DNA of 5,048 nucleotides from Pseudomonadota bacterium (GTDB lineage: Bacteria > Pseudomonadota > Gammaproteobacteria > Burkholderiales > Burkholderiaceae_D). Where the stretch lies: assembly GCA_018241865.1 (NCBI GenBank), contig JAFECY010000153.1:1-5048 (forward strand). The letters are read 5' to 3'. Made by a program: the position numbers and the translations under genes. The notes below the pieces were generated by a model. It was not told the origin of the DNA. It saw nothing but the letters and a program-made list of their open reading frames with translations, and ran no database searches. Shown piece by piece: positions 1-5,048 of this stretch. Each line of letters starts with the position of its first letter. Position 1 is the first letter of the stretch.

Positions 1-30
1 CATTACAAACTTGCGCAACACCCGATCGTT

Positions 31-38
31 AGGTGAGG
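31..38 (+). promoter_or_regulatory. Ribosome binding site that fixes a GTG start
   Basis: The purine-rich stretch AGGTGAGG is a good Shine-Dalgarno match and ends 5 bases before the GTG at 44. The same reading frame is open further upstream, from a TTG at 11, but that TTG has only ten bases of window before it and no visible binding site. The protein family also usually begins at the equivalent of 'MLIDFF', which matches the GTG start. The GTG is therefore preferred. Confidence 0.7.
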
Positions 39-43
39 CCACG

Positions 44-1213
44 GTGCTCATCGACTTCTTCTTCACGCTGAAAGACGCGAAAATCCCGGTCTCGATCAAG
101 GAATTCCTGATCTTGCTGGAAGCAATGCAAAAGAATGTCATCTCGCCCTCGCTCGACGATTTCTATTATCTGGCACGCACCACCCTGGTCAAGGACGAGG
201 CGCACTACGACAAGTTCGACCAGGCGTTCGGCCTGTACTTCAAGGGCATCGATACCATCTTCGAGGCGCAAAACCAGATCCCGCTGGAATGGCTGGTCAA
301 ACGCATGCAGCGCGAGCTGACGCCGGAACAGATCGCCCAGCTGGAAAAATTCGGCTACGACAAGCTGATGGACCGCTTGAAGGAATTGCTGCAGGAACAG
401 CAGGAACGCCATGAAGGCGGCAACAAGTGGATCGGCACCGGCGGCACTTCACCCTTCGGCAATGGCGGCACCAACCCGGAAGGCATCCGCATCGGCGGAG
501 ACGGTGGCAACCGCACCGCGGTCAAGGTCTGGGATGCGCGTACCTACCGCGATTACGATAGCGAACGCGAACTCGGCACGCGCAACATCAAGGTGGCGTT
601 GCGTCGCTTGCGCAAATTTGCCCGCGAAGGCGCGCATGACGAACTGGCTCTGGACGACACCATCCGCGCCACCGCCCACAATGCCGGTTACCTCGATATC
701 CGCATGCAGCCGGAACGCAAGAACAATATCAAGGTCATGATGCTGTTCGATGTCGGCGGTTCGATGGATGACCATATCGCCCGCATGGAAGAATTGTTTT
801 CGGCGGCGAAGAGCGAATTCAAGAACATGGAATTTTTTTACTTCCACAACTGCGTGTATGACTATCTGTGGAAGCACAACCGTCGCCGCTATGCCGAAAA
901 ATTTCCGACATGGGATGTACTACGCAAATACACCCCCGACACCAAATTGATCTTCGTCGGCGATGCCACCATGAGCCCGTATGAAATTCTGCAGGCGCGG
1001 GGATCGGTCGAGTACAACAACGAAGAAGCCGGTTCAGTTTGGCTACAGCGTTTCACCAGTGCTTTTCCGAAATTTATTTGGCTCAACCCGGAGCCGGAAG
1101 GATTATGGCAATACCGGCAATCCATCGCCATCATTCATCAATTGATGAACGGCCGAATGTTTCCGGTGACGCTGGATGGACTGGAACGCGGGATGCGGCT
1201 GCTGAGCAAATAG
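44..1213 (+). CDS. CoxE-like VWA domain protein (COG3825 type)
   Basis: Complete gene of 389 residues with a GTG start. Residues 1-120 are a mostly helical family-specific region. Residues 125-155 form a glycine-rich, probably flexible linker. A basic conserved stretch (YRDYDSERELGTR, about 169-181) follows, and then a C-terminal von Willebrand factor A domain. The metal-site motif reads DVGGSM, with D236, G238 and S240; a later acidic ligand is probably D307 in GDATM. The second motif position is Gly rather than the usual Ser (DxSxS), which I recall as normal for this family. There is no signal peptide or membrane segment, so it is probably cytoplasmic. Family knowledge: CoxE-type VWA proteins commonly work with a MoxR AAA+ ATPase as a metal-dependent chaperone or maturation pair. 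The partner gene would lie upstream, outside the window. The specific client is unknown. The ending (FPVTLDGLERGMRLLSK) looks intact. The gene converges on the receiver gene with 19 bases between the stop codons. Confidence 0.9.
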   Translation: MLIDFFFTLKDAKIPVSIKEFLILLEAMQKNVISPSLDDFYYLARTTLVKDEAHYDKFDQAFGLYFKGIDTIFEAQNQIPLEWLVKRMQRELTPEQIAQLEKFGYDKLMDRLKELLQEQQERHEGGNKWIGTGGTSPFGNGGTNPEGIRIGGDGGNRTAVKVWDARTYRDYDSERELGTRNIKVALRRLRKFAREGAHDELALDDTIRATAHNAGYLDIRMQPERKNNIKVMMLFDVGGSMDDHIARMEELFSAAKSEFKNMEFFYFHNCVYDYLWKHNRRRYAEKFPTWDVLRKYTPDTKLIFVGDATMSPYEILQARGSVEYNNEEAGSVWLQRFTSAFPKFIWLNPEPEGLWQYRQSIAIIHQLMNGRMFPVTLDGLERGMRLLSK

Positions 1214-1223
1214 GACGCTGCGC

Positions 1224-1257
1224 CCTGCGCATTCAATGCAGCGGCAGGAATTTTTTT
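1224..1257 (+). terminator. Possible intrinsic terminator of the VWA gene
   Basis: CCTGCGC (1224-1230) pairs with GC-g-GCAGG (1241-1248) to give seven base pairs with one bulged G and a ten-base loop. Two A and seven T (1251-1257) follow. An alternative fold pairs GCAT with ATGC (1229-1239) inside the CCTGC/GCAGG stem. It begins 11 bases after the VWA stop and lies mostly within the last codons of the convergent receiver gene. Read on the minus strand it has no trailing T run, so it is not an obvious terminator for that gene. The bulge and the two-base gap before the T run make this a moderate call. Confidence 0.45.
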
Positions 1258-2066
1258 AGCGCTTCCAGTAAATGACGCGGTGCCAGCGGCTTGCCGAGAA
1301 AGCCATCGCAGCCCGCCGCGCGCGCGCGCGCAGCATCGTAATGGAAGGATTTCCCTGCCAGCAGAATCATGGCAAATGGGCGCTTCGGATTCAGGTCACG
1401 AATCGTGCGACACAACGCATAGGCATCGACACCCGGCGTTGAAGTGTTGACCAGCACGGCCGCCACGCGGAAGCGGCTGCAGTAATCGGCAGCGGCGGCA
1501 GCATCGACGGCGAGGCCAACGGTCAGCTTGTGGCGCATCATCACGCCAGCCAAGTGGTCGCGCAGCACGGCGGCCTTATCAACCACCAACACCCCGCCCT
1601 CGGCAGGTTTGCGGCGCATGGCGTCGTACTCAGCCGGCTCGGTCAAATCAATATCGAGCCGCTCGCGACGACGACGCTCTGCGATCGCCACGACGCCAGC
1701 GGCTTTCAGTCGTTTCAGTGCATCGATGCGTTTGTCCATCAACTTGTCGAGCTCGGCCAACAATTGCGGCCATTGATAGGGCGTGGGAAGACTGGAATAA
1801 GGAAGCGAAACCAACGGCGTGCCGAGCAGCAAGGCGGGCCGGATATCGCCAGCGCAATGGTAAGAAATTTTCGCCAACGCTTTCATGTCGGTGCCATTGG
1901 CGATGAACAGATCGGGGTCGCGCAGATTATCTTCATGTAGCGCGATATAGGCCCAGCATCCGGCACGACGAACGGCCAGCCCGATTTCCAGCCGCGCTGT
2001 TTCGGCGGCGTCGAAACCGATCAATCGGATTGCAAATGGACGCTTATTGGAACGTGGATTAGACAT
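1233..2066 (-). CDS. Receiver-domain protein lacking the phosphoacceptor Asp
   Basis: Complete gene of 277 residues with an ATG start; an in-frame TAG lies 12 bases upstream, and no clear ribosome binding site is visible. Residues 157-275 have the order of a response-regulator receiver: VLVVD at 159-163, TPGVDAY at 210-216, FLGKPL at 256-261 and a final amphipathic helix. Its active site is degenerate: the acidic pair is D163-K164, the phosphoacceptor position is N207 (VLVN), the usual Thr/Ser after strand 4 is A237, and only K259 is kept. Phosphorylation is therefore unlikely. Residues 11-110 look like a second, more diverged receiver fold: strand RLIGFD, then DLFIAN with Asn57 at the Asp position, strand RPALLLG, and LPTPY where KPF would be expected, with T95 replacing Lys. 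A basic, charged helical linker lies at about 110-155. There is no DNA-binding, GGDEF or kinase output domain. It may act by protein-protein contact; partner and process are unknown. It is divergent from parE and convergent with the VWA gene. The C-terminal receiver call is firm; the N-terminal one is inference. Confidence 0.85.
   Translation of the reverse strand: MSNPRSNKRPFAIRLIGFDAAETARLEIGLAVRRAGCWAYIALHEDNLRDPDLFIANGTDMKALAKISYHCAGDIRPALLLGTPLVSLPYSSLPTPYQWPQLLAELDKLMDKRIDALKRLKAAGVVAIAERRRRERLDIDLTEPAEYDAMRRKPAEGGVLVVDKAAVLRDHLAGVMMRHKLTVGLAVDAAAAADYCSRFRVAAVLVNTSTPGVDAYALCRTIRDLNPKRPFAMILLAGKSFHYDAARARAAGCDGFLGKPLAPRHLLEALKKFLPLH
1317..1331. repeat. (CG)7 dinucleotide run inside the receiver gene
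   Basis: Seven uninterrupted CG dinucleotides plus one C lie in the coding sequence, opposite an Ala-Arg-Ala-Arg-Ala-Ala stretch (about residues 246-251) just before the GCDGFLGKP motif. Alternating CG of this length is prone to strand slippage and can adopt left-handed DNA. A change of one unit would shift the frame and remove the receiver's last strand and helix. The present copy is in frame. Confidence 0.6.
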
Positions 2067-2116
2067 AGCGCGATTCTATGGCCGGATTGTCATATTTCTG
2101 GAAACGATACAAAAAC

Positions 2117-2145
2117 ATTATCAAAATTATTCCTGCGCCTTGCGA
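2117..2145 (-). promoter_or_regulatory. Candidate promoter for the receiver gene
   Basis: On the minus strand GATAAT (2122 to 2117) matches five of six bases of the sigma-70 -10 consensus. With a 17-base spacer, the -35 position reads TCGCAA (2145 to 2140), only three of six. Transcription would start near 2110 and give a leader of about 44 bases. An overlapping TTGATA (2124 to 2119) is a good -35 match but has no convincing -10 at normal spacing. The surrounding DNA is AT-rich, so chance matches are likely. Confidence 0.3.
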
Positions 2146-2198
2146 TAAAAAGCGGTAATCTGTTGGCCGCAAGAATTTTGCTGTACAAACATCCAGCA

Positions 2199-2245
2199 TT
2201 TTGCCTATTTTCGGTGTGCACATCTCTCCTAGGGCAAAAACCGAA
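2199..2245. repeat. Two interleaved inverted repeats plus a small palindrome
   Basis: TTTTGCC (2199-2205) is the inverted copy of GGCAAAA (2233-2239); it extends to TTTTGCC-TA/TAGGGCAAAA if one base is bulged. TTCGGT (2210-2215) is the inverted copy of ACCGAA (2240-2245). The two pairs interleave, so both stems could not form as simple nested hairpins. The perfect eight-base palindrome TGTGCACA (2215-2222) lies between the arms. The block sits in the parE/receiver intergenic region, about 65 to 110 bases upstream of the parE start. It may be a protein-binding region, a leader structure if transcription begins upstream, or chance. Confidence 0.35.
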
Positions 2246-2259
2246 GCAGCGTTTTTTAT

Positions 2260-2265
2260 TAGAAT
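2260..2265 (+). promoter_or_regulatory. parE: Weak candidate -10 element for parE
   Basis: TAGAAT matches five of six bases of TATAAT and would place the transcription start near 2272, giving a leader of about 39 bases. No acceptable -35 box lies at 16-18 bases upstream (the 17-base position reads AAAACC). A T6 run just precedes the element. Either the promoter depends on an activator, or the true promoter is elsewhere in 2067-2310. The leader is pyrimidine-rich and the ATG at 2311 has no recognisable Shine-Dalgarno sequence. Confidence 0.25.
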
Positions 2266-2310
2266 CTCTGTTTCGACTTTCCATTTTCAAAAATCCAGTC
2301 GTTACCCCGC

Positions 2311-4320
2311 ATGGCAACCAAAAAAACTTCCGCTTCCGATTACAGCGAATCCTCGATCCGGGTCTTGAAAGGCCTAGAGCCGGTCAAGCAACGCCCGGGT
2401 ATGTACACTCGTACCGAAAACCCGCTGCACATCATCCAGGAAGTGATCGACAACGCGTCCGATGAAGCGCTGGGCGGTTTCGCCAAAAACATCCTAGTCA
2501 CACTGAATGCCGACGGCAGCGTCAGCGTCGAGGACGATGGCCGCGGTATCCCGGTCGGCTTGCACCCGGAAGAAAAAGTGCCGACGGTCGAGATCGTGTT
2601 TACTCGCCTGCATGCCGGCGGCAAATTCGACAAGGGTTCGGGTGGGGCATATTCTTTTTCCGGCGGTTTGCATGGTGTTGGCGTCTCGGTGACCAATGCG
2701 CTGTCTTCCCGCTTGGAAATTACGGTCTGGCGCAAGGATGAGCAAGGGCGCGGCGTACACGACATCGTCTTCGCTAATGGCGATGTGATTGAAAAACTGC
2801 AATCGCGGGCACAAGGCAAAGATGACAAAAAATCCGGCACCCGCGTGACTGTATGGCCGAATGCCAAGTACTTCGATTCGGCAGCGATCCCGCAAGGTGA
2901 ATTGCAACGCTTGCTGCGTTCCAAGGCAGTGCTCTTGCCCGGCGTGAAAGTCACACTGGTCAATGCGAAAAGCGGCAAGGATCACGATGTGCAAAGCTGG
3001 CAATACGACCAAGGCTTGCGCGGTTATCTGGTCGAATCGCTGGCGCAAGCCTCCAATGCCGATCCGGTGATCCCGCTATTTGAAGGCGAACAATACGCCA
3101 GCGCCGATGCCGAAGGGTTTGCCGAGGGCGAAGGCGCATCTTGGGTGGTGGCCTGGACCGAAGACGGTAATGTGGTGCGCGAATCGTATGTGAATTTGAT
3201 TCCGACTTCCGCCGGCGGTACCCACGAAGCGGGTTTGCGTGAAGGCTTGTTCGGTGCGGTCAAGGGCTTCGCCGACATGCATTCGCTGCTGCCCAAAGGC
3301 GTCAAGTTGCTGCCGGAAGACGTGTTCGCCCGCGTGTCCTTCGTGCTGTCGGCCAAAGTGCTCGACCCGCAATTTCAAGGCCAGATCAAGGAACGCCTGA
3401 ATTCGCGCGACGCGGTGCGGCTGGTGGCAGGTTTCTCGAAGCCGGCGCTAGAACTGTGGTTGAACCAGCATGTGGATTACGGCAAAAAGCTGGCCGAACT
3501 GGTCATCAAGCAAGCACAATCGCGTCTGCGTTCGGCACAGAAAGTCGAAAAGAAAAAATCCTCCGGCGTGGCCGTGCTACCGGGCAAGCTGACCGATTGC
3601 GAATCGGATGATGTGACGCGTAATGAACTTTTTTTGGTGGAAGGCGACTCCGCCGGCGGCTCGGCCAAGATGGGGCGCGACAAAGAATTTCAAGCGATTC
3701 TTCCTTTGCGCGGCAAGGTGCTGAACTCGTGGGAAACCGAGCGCGACCGCTTGTTCGCCAACAATGAGATTCACGACATCGCCGTCGCTATCGGCGTCGA
3801 TCCGCATGGCGCGAACGACACGCCGGATTTATCCGGCTTGCGCTATGGTCGCATCTGCATCCTGTCCGATGCCGACGTGGACGGCTCGCATATTCAAGTA
3901 TTGCTGCTGACCTTATTCTTCAAACATTTTCCGCAGTTGATCGCACGCGGCCACATCCACGTCGCGCGTCCGCCGCTGTACCGGGTCGATGCACCGGCGC
4001 GCGGCAAGAAACCAGCGCAAAAAATGTATGCGCTCGACGACGGCGAACTGGAAGCGATCGAAGACAAACTGCGTAAGGATGGCGTCAAAGATGGCGCATG
4101 GAGCATCGCCCGTTTCAAAGGCTTGGGCGAAATGAATGCGGAACAGTTATGGGAAACCACAATGAATCCCGATACGCGCCGGCTGTTGCCGGTGGCGTTG
4201 GGTAACTTCGGCCAAGATGCCTCGCATGCCCGCTTCACTATGTTGATGGGCAAAGGCGAAGCGGCAGCGCGGCGCGCTTGGCTGGAAGAACACGGCAACG
4301 AAGCCGAGGCAGACATTTGA
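2311..4320 (+). CDS. parE: DNA topoisomerase IV subunit B (ParE)
   Basis: Complete gene of 669 residues; E. coli ParE has about 630. With ParC it forms the A2B2 enzyme that uses ATP to decatenate daughter chromosomes and relax supercoils. Order of domains: the GHKL ATPase at about 15-235 has EVIDNASDEA (catalytic-base Glu44, Mg-binding Asn48), DDGRGIP from Asp75 and the lid motif GGLHGVGVS at 118-126. The transducer at about 236-410 has GQIK with Gln358 and Lys360, equivalent to the QTK loop of GyrB. The TOPRIM domain has LVEGDSAGGSAKMGRD with Glu444, PLRGKVLNSW, and SDADVDGSH with Asp520 and Asp522. The C-terminal segment has RFKGLGEMNAEQLWETT and NPDTRRLLPV. The long insertion that Gram-negative GyrB carries in its C-terminal region is absent, which favours ParE over GyrB. 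The ATG is chosen because MATKK followed by RVLKGLEPVKQRPGMYTR matches the family's usual start, although no ribosome binding site is visible. The stop overlaps the next gene's start. parC is not in the window. Confidence 0.97.
   Translation: MATKKTSASDYSESSIRVLKGLEPVKQRPGMYTRTENPLHIIQEVIDNASDEALGGFAKNILVTLNADGSVSVEDDGRGIPVGLHPEEKVPTVEIVFTRLHAGGKFDKGSGGAYSFSGGLHGVGVSVTNALSSRLEITVWRKDEQGRGVHDIVFANGDVIEKLQSRAQGKDDKKSGTRVTVWPNAKYFDSAAIPQGELQRLLRSKAVLLPGVKVTLVNAKSGKDHDVQSWQYDQGLRGYLVESLAQASNADPVIPLFEGEQYASADAEGFAEGEGASWVVAWTEDGNVVRESYVNLIPTSAGGTHEAGLREGLFGAVKGFADMHSLLPKGVKLLPEDVFARVSFVLSAKVLDPQFQGQIKERLNSRDAVRLVAGFSKPALELWLNQHVDYGKKLAELVIKQAQSRLRSAQKVEKKKSSGVAVLPGKLTDCESDDVTRNELFLVEGDSAGGSAKMGRDKEFQAILPLRGKVLNSWETERDRLFANNEIHDIAVAIGVDPHGANDTPDLSGLRYGRICILSDADVDGSHIQVLLLTLFFKHFPQLIARGHIHVARPPLYRVDAPARGKKPAQKMYALDDGELEAIEDKLRKDGVKDGAWSIARFKGLGEMNAEQLWETTMNPDTRRLLPVALGNFGQDASHARFTMLMGKGEAAARRAWLEEHGNEAEADI
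4306..4309 (+). promoter_or_regulatory. Ribosome binding site within the end of parE
   Basis: GAGG lies ten bases before the ATG at 4320 and inside the last codons of parE. The parE stop and the downstream start overlap in the sequence TGATG, sharing a single A. This arrangement favours translational coupling or re-initiation by ribosomes finishing parE. The slightly long spacing suggests modest independent initiation. Confidence 0.5.
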
Positions 4321-5048
4321 TGCGCAAGCTGACCGCATACACCGCGACGCTGCTGCTGTTTTTTGCAGCAGGCAGCGCGTATGCCGACATTTACGGCTAC
4401 GTGGATGCGCAAGGCAATGCCCACTTCTCCACCGAAAAATTGGACAAGCGCTATCACCTGTTCGCGCGTGGCGCAGCCAGCTTTCATGCCAATTCGACGA
4501 TAGGCGGCGAGGCCCGGCCGATGTCGCCGGCGCTATTCCGCTATCTATCCAGTCACCCCAACTTGAAAAAATTCGAGCCCATGCTGGATGGCGCGGCGAA
4601 AGAATACGGTTTGCAACCCGCTTTGCTGAAAGCCATCATGGCTGCCGAGTCCGGCTTCAACCCGGCGGCGGTGTCGCCCAAGGGCGCAATCGGCTTGATG
4701 CAAATCATGCCGGAGACTGCCGAACGCTACGGTTTGCAGGCGGATAAGCAACGCAGTCTGAGCCAGAAATTAGCCGATCCGCAAACCAACATCCGCCTCT
4801 CCGCGCGCTACCTGCGCGACTTGCACAAGCTCTTTCCCGGCCAGCCGGAATTAGTGATCGCCTCCTACAACGCCGGCGAAGGCGCAGTGCAGAAATATCG
4901 CAACAGCATTCCGCCCTATCCCGAAACGCGCAATTACGTGCAACTGGTGTCGCAGTTTTATCGCATCTACCAGCCCAGCGGCGACATACCCGCCACGGCC
5001 GCCGCCGACGGTGCACGCAACGGCAAACGCATCCACATGATTATTCCC
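4320..5048 (+). CDS. Lytic transglycosylase, DUF4124-SLT, 3' end missing
   Basis: 243 codons are visible with no stop; the gene continues past the window. Residues 1-22 form a typical signal peptide: basic MRK start, hydrophobic LLLFFAAG core and cleavage after SAYA, so the protein is exported to the periplasm. Residues 23-50 (DIYGYVDAQGNAHFST) resemble DUF4124, a short beta-rich segment common at the N-terminus of proteobacterial envelope proteins. Residues 85-215 form a family 1 SLT (GH23) domain. Its motifs are AAESGFNP with probable catalytic Glu110, GAIGLMQIMPETAERYG at 122-138, SYNAGEGAV at 182-190 and YPETRNYV at 200-207. Enzymes of this family cleave the MurNAc-GlcNAc bond of peptidoglycan and leave a 1,6-anhydro end. 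The visible tail after residue 217 (Ala/Gly-rich, then KRIHMIIP) is unassigned. No lipobox Cys is present, so it is probably soluble or loosely bound. It is the second gene of the parE transcript; parC or another cell-division gene may follow, but this cannot be seen. Confidence 0.92.
   Translation, partial: MRKLTAYTATLLLFFAAGSAYADIYGYVDAQGNAHFSTEKLDKRYHLFARGAASFHANSTIGGEARPMSPALFRYLSSHPNLKKFEPMLDGAAKEYGLQPALLKAIMAAESGFNPAAVSPKGAIGLMQIMPETAERYGLQADKQRSLSQKLADPQTNIRLSARYLRDLHKLFPGQPELVIASYNAGEGAVQKYRNSIPPYPETRNYVQLVSQFYRIYQPSGDIPATAAADGARNGKRIHMIIP
4350..4371 (+). repeat. Inverted repeat in the signal-peptide coding region
   Basis: CTGCTGC (4350-4356) and GCAGCAG (4365-4371) are perfect inverted copies around an eight-base TGTTTTTT loop. 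In mRNA this makes a seven-pair GC-rich hairpin that starts 30 bases after the start codon, within the Leu/Ala-rich hydrophobic core of the signal peptide. It may simply follow from repeated Leu (CTG) and Ala (GCA) codons. It could slow early translation of this secreted protein. Confidence 0.4.

Noticed and set aside
1..36. Open frame at the left edge ending in TGA at 34-36 (HYKLAQHPIVR), possibly the C-terminus of an upstream gene
   Set aside because: Only 11 residues are visible and they match no family ending I recognise. The stop overlaps the VWA ribosome binding site, which would suit a tight operon, but this is too little to call.
11..43. TTG at 11 as the start of the VWA gene
   Set aside because: The GTG at 44 has a strong ribosome binding site and matches the usual N-terminus of the family.
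449..877. 142-residue minus-strand frame opposite the VWA gene
   Set aside because: It is antisense to conserved family motifs and has no independent support.
2140..2168. Plus-strand promoter using TTGCGA at 2140 or TTGGCC at 2163 for parE
   Set aside because: Neither has a good -10 at 16-18 bases. TTGGCC with TACAAA (2184) has a spacer of only 15.
2199..2245. RNA pseudoknot formed by the two interleaved dyads
   Set aside because: The arm spacing does not suit a classical H-type fold: no bases separate the two 3' arms and only four bases join the 5' arms, too few to span the stems. The dyads are kept only as repeats.
2163..2465. 100-residue frame crossing the parE start on the plus strand
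   Set aside because: It overlaps the conserved parE N-terminus in another frame, has no ribosome binding site and shows no recognisable domain.
2340..3048. Long minus-strand frames of 184 and 212 residues opposite parE
   Set aside because: They lie wholly opposite a highly conserved gene, have no family motifs, and look like frames arising from its codon bias.
2311..4320. GyrB instead of ParE
   Set aside because: The length is 669 rather than about 800 residues, the Gram-negative GyrB insertion is missing, and the sequence details resemble ParE.
3894..4487. 197-residue minus-strand frame spanning the parE/transglycosylase junction
   Set aside because: Both plus-strand genes here are certain. 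The antisense translation is low-complexity Ser/Arg/Ala-rich and has no domain.

Overview
The window reads as ordinary chromosomal DNA from a Gram-negative betaproteobacterium, most likely Burkholderiales and possibly Oxalobacteraceae (Herminiimonas, Collimonas or Herbaspirillum type). This rests on the moderately high GC content by eye, on a ParE whose whole length resembles the betaproteobacterial type as I remember it, and on the VWA protein family typical of these bacteria. The genus is inference. I see no mobile element, tRNA, rRNA, CRISPR array or sign of recent transfer.

Layout, left to right: (1) 44-1213 (+) is a complete CoxE-like von Willebrand factor A protein, starting at a GTG with a strong ribosome binding site. 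(2) 1224-1257 is a plausible intrinsic terminator for it, lying inside the 3' end of the convergent next gene. (3) 1233-2066 (-) is a two-part protein with a clear C-terminal response-regulator receiver domain that has lost its phosphorylation site; its N-terminal half looks like a second degenerate receiver. (4) 2067-2310 is an AT-rich divergent intergenic region with weak promoter candidates and two interleaved inverted repeats. (5) 2311-4320 (+) is parE, topoisomerase IV subunit B, complete. (6) 4320-5048 (+) is the start of a secreted lytic transglycosylase with an N-terminal DUF4124-like segment; it shares one base with parE and runs off the window end.

How the genes fit together: parE and the transglycosylase are almost certainly co-transcribed and translationally coupled, placing chromosome decatenation next to peptidoglycan remodelling. 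The pseudo-receiver gene is divergent from parE and shares its upstream region, but it has no DNA-binding output domain, so a direct role in parE transcription is not supported. The VWA gene probably belongs to an operon extending upstream of the window, where this family is commonly found beside a MoxR-type AAA+ ATPase.

Nothing here is clearly a new system. The most interesting item is the double pseudo-receiver protein, followed by the parE/transglycosylase coupling and the intergenic dyads.
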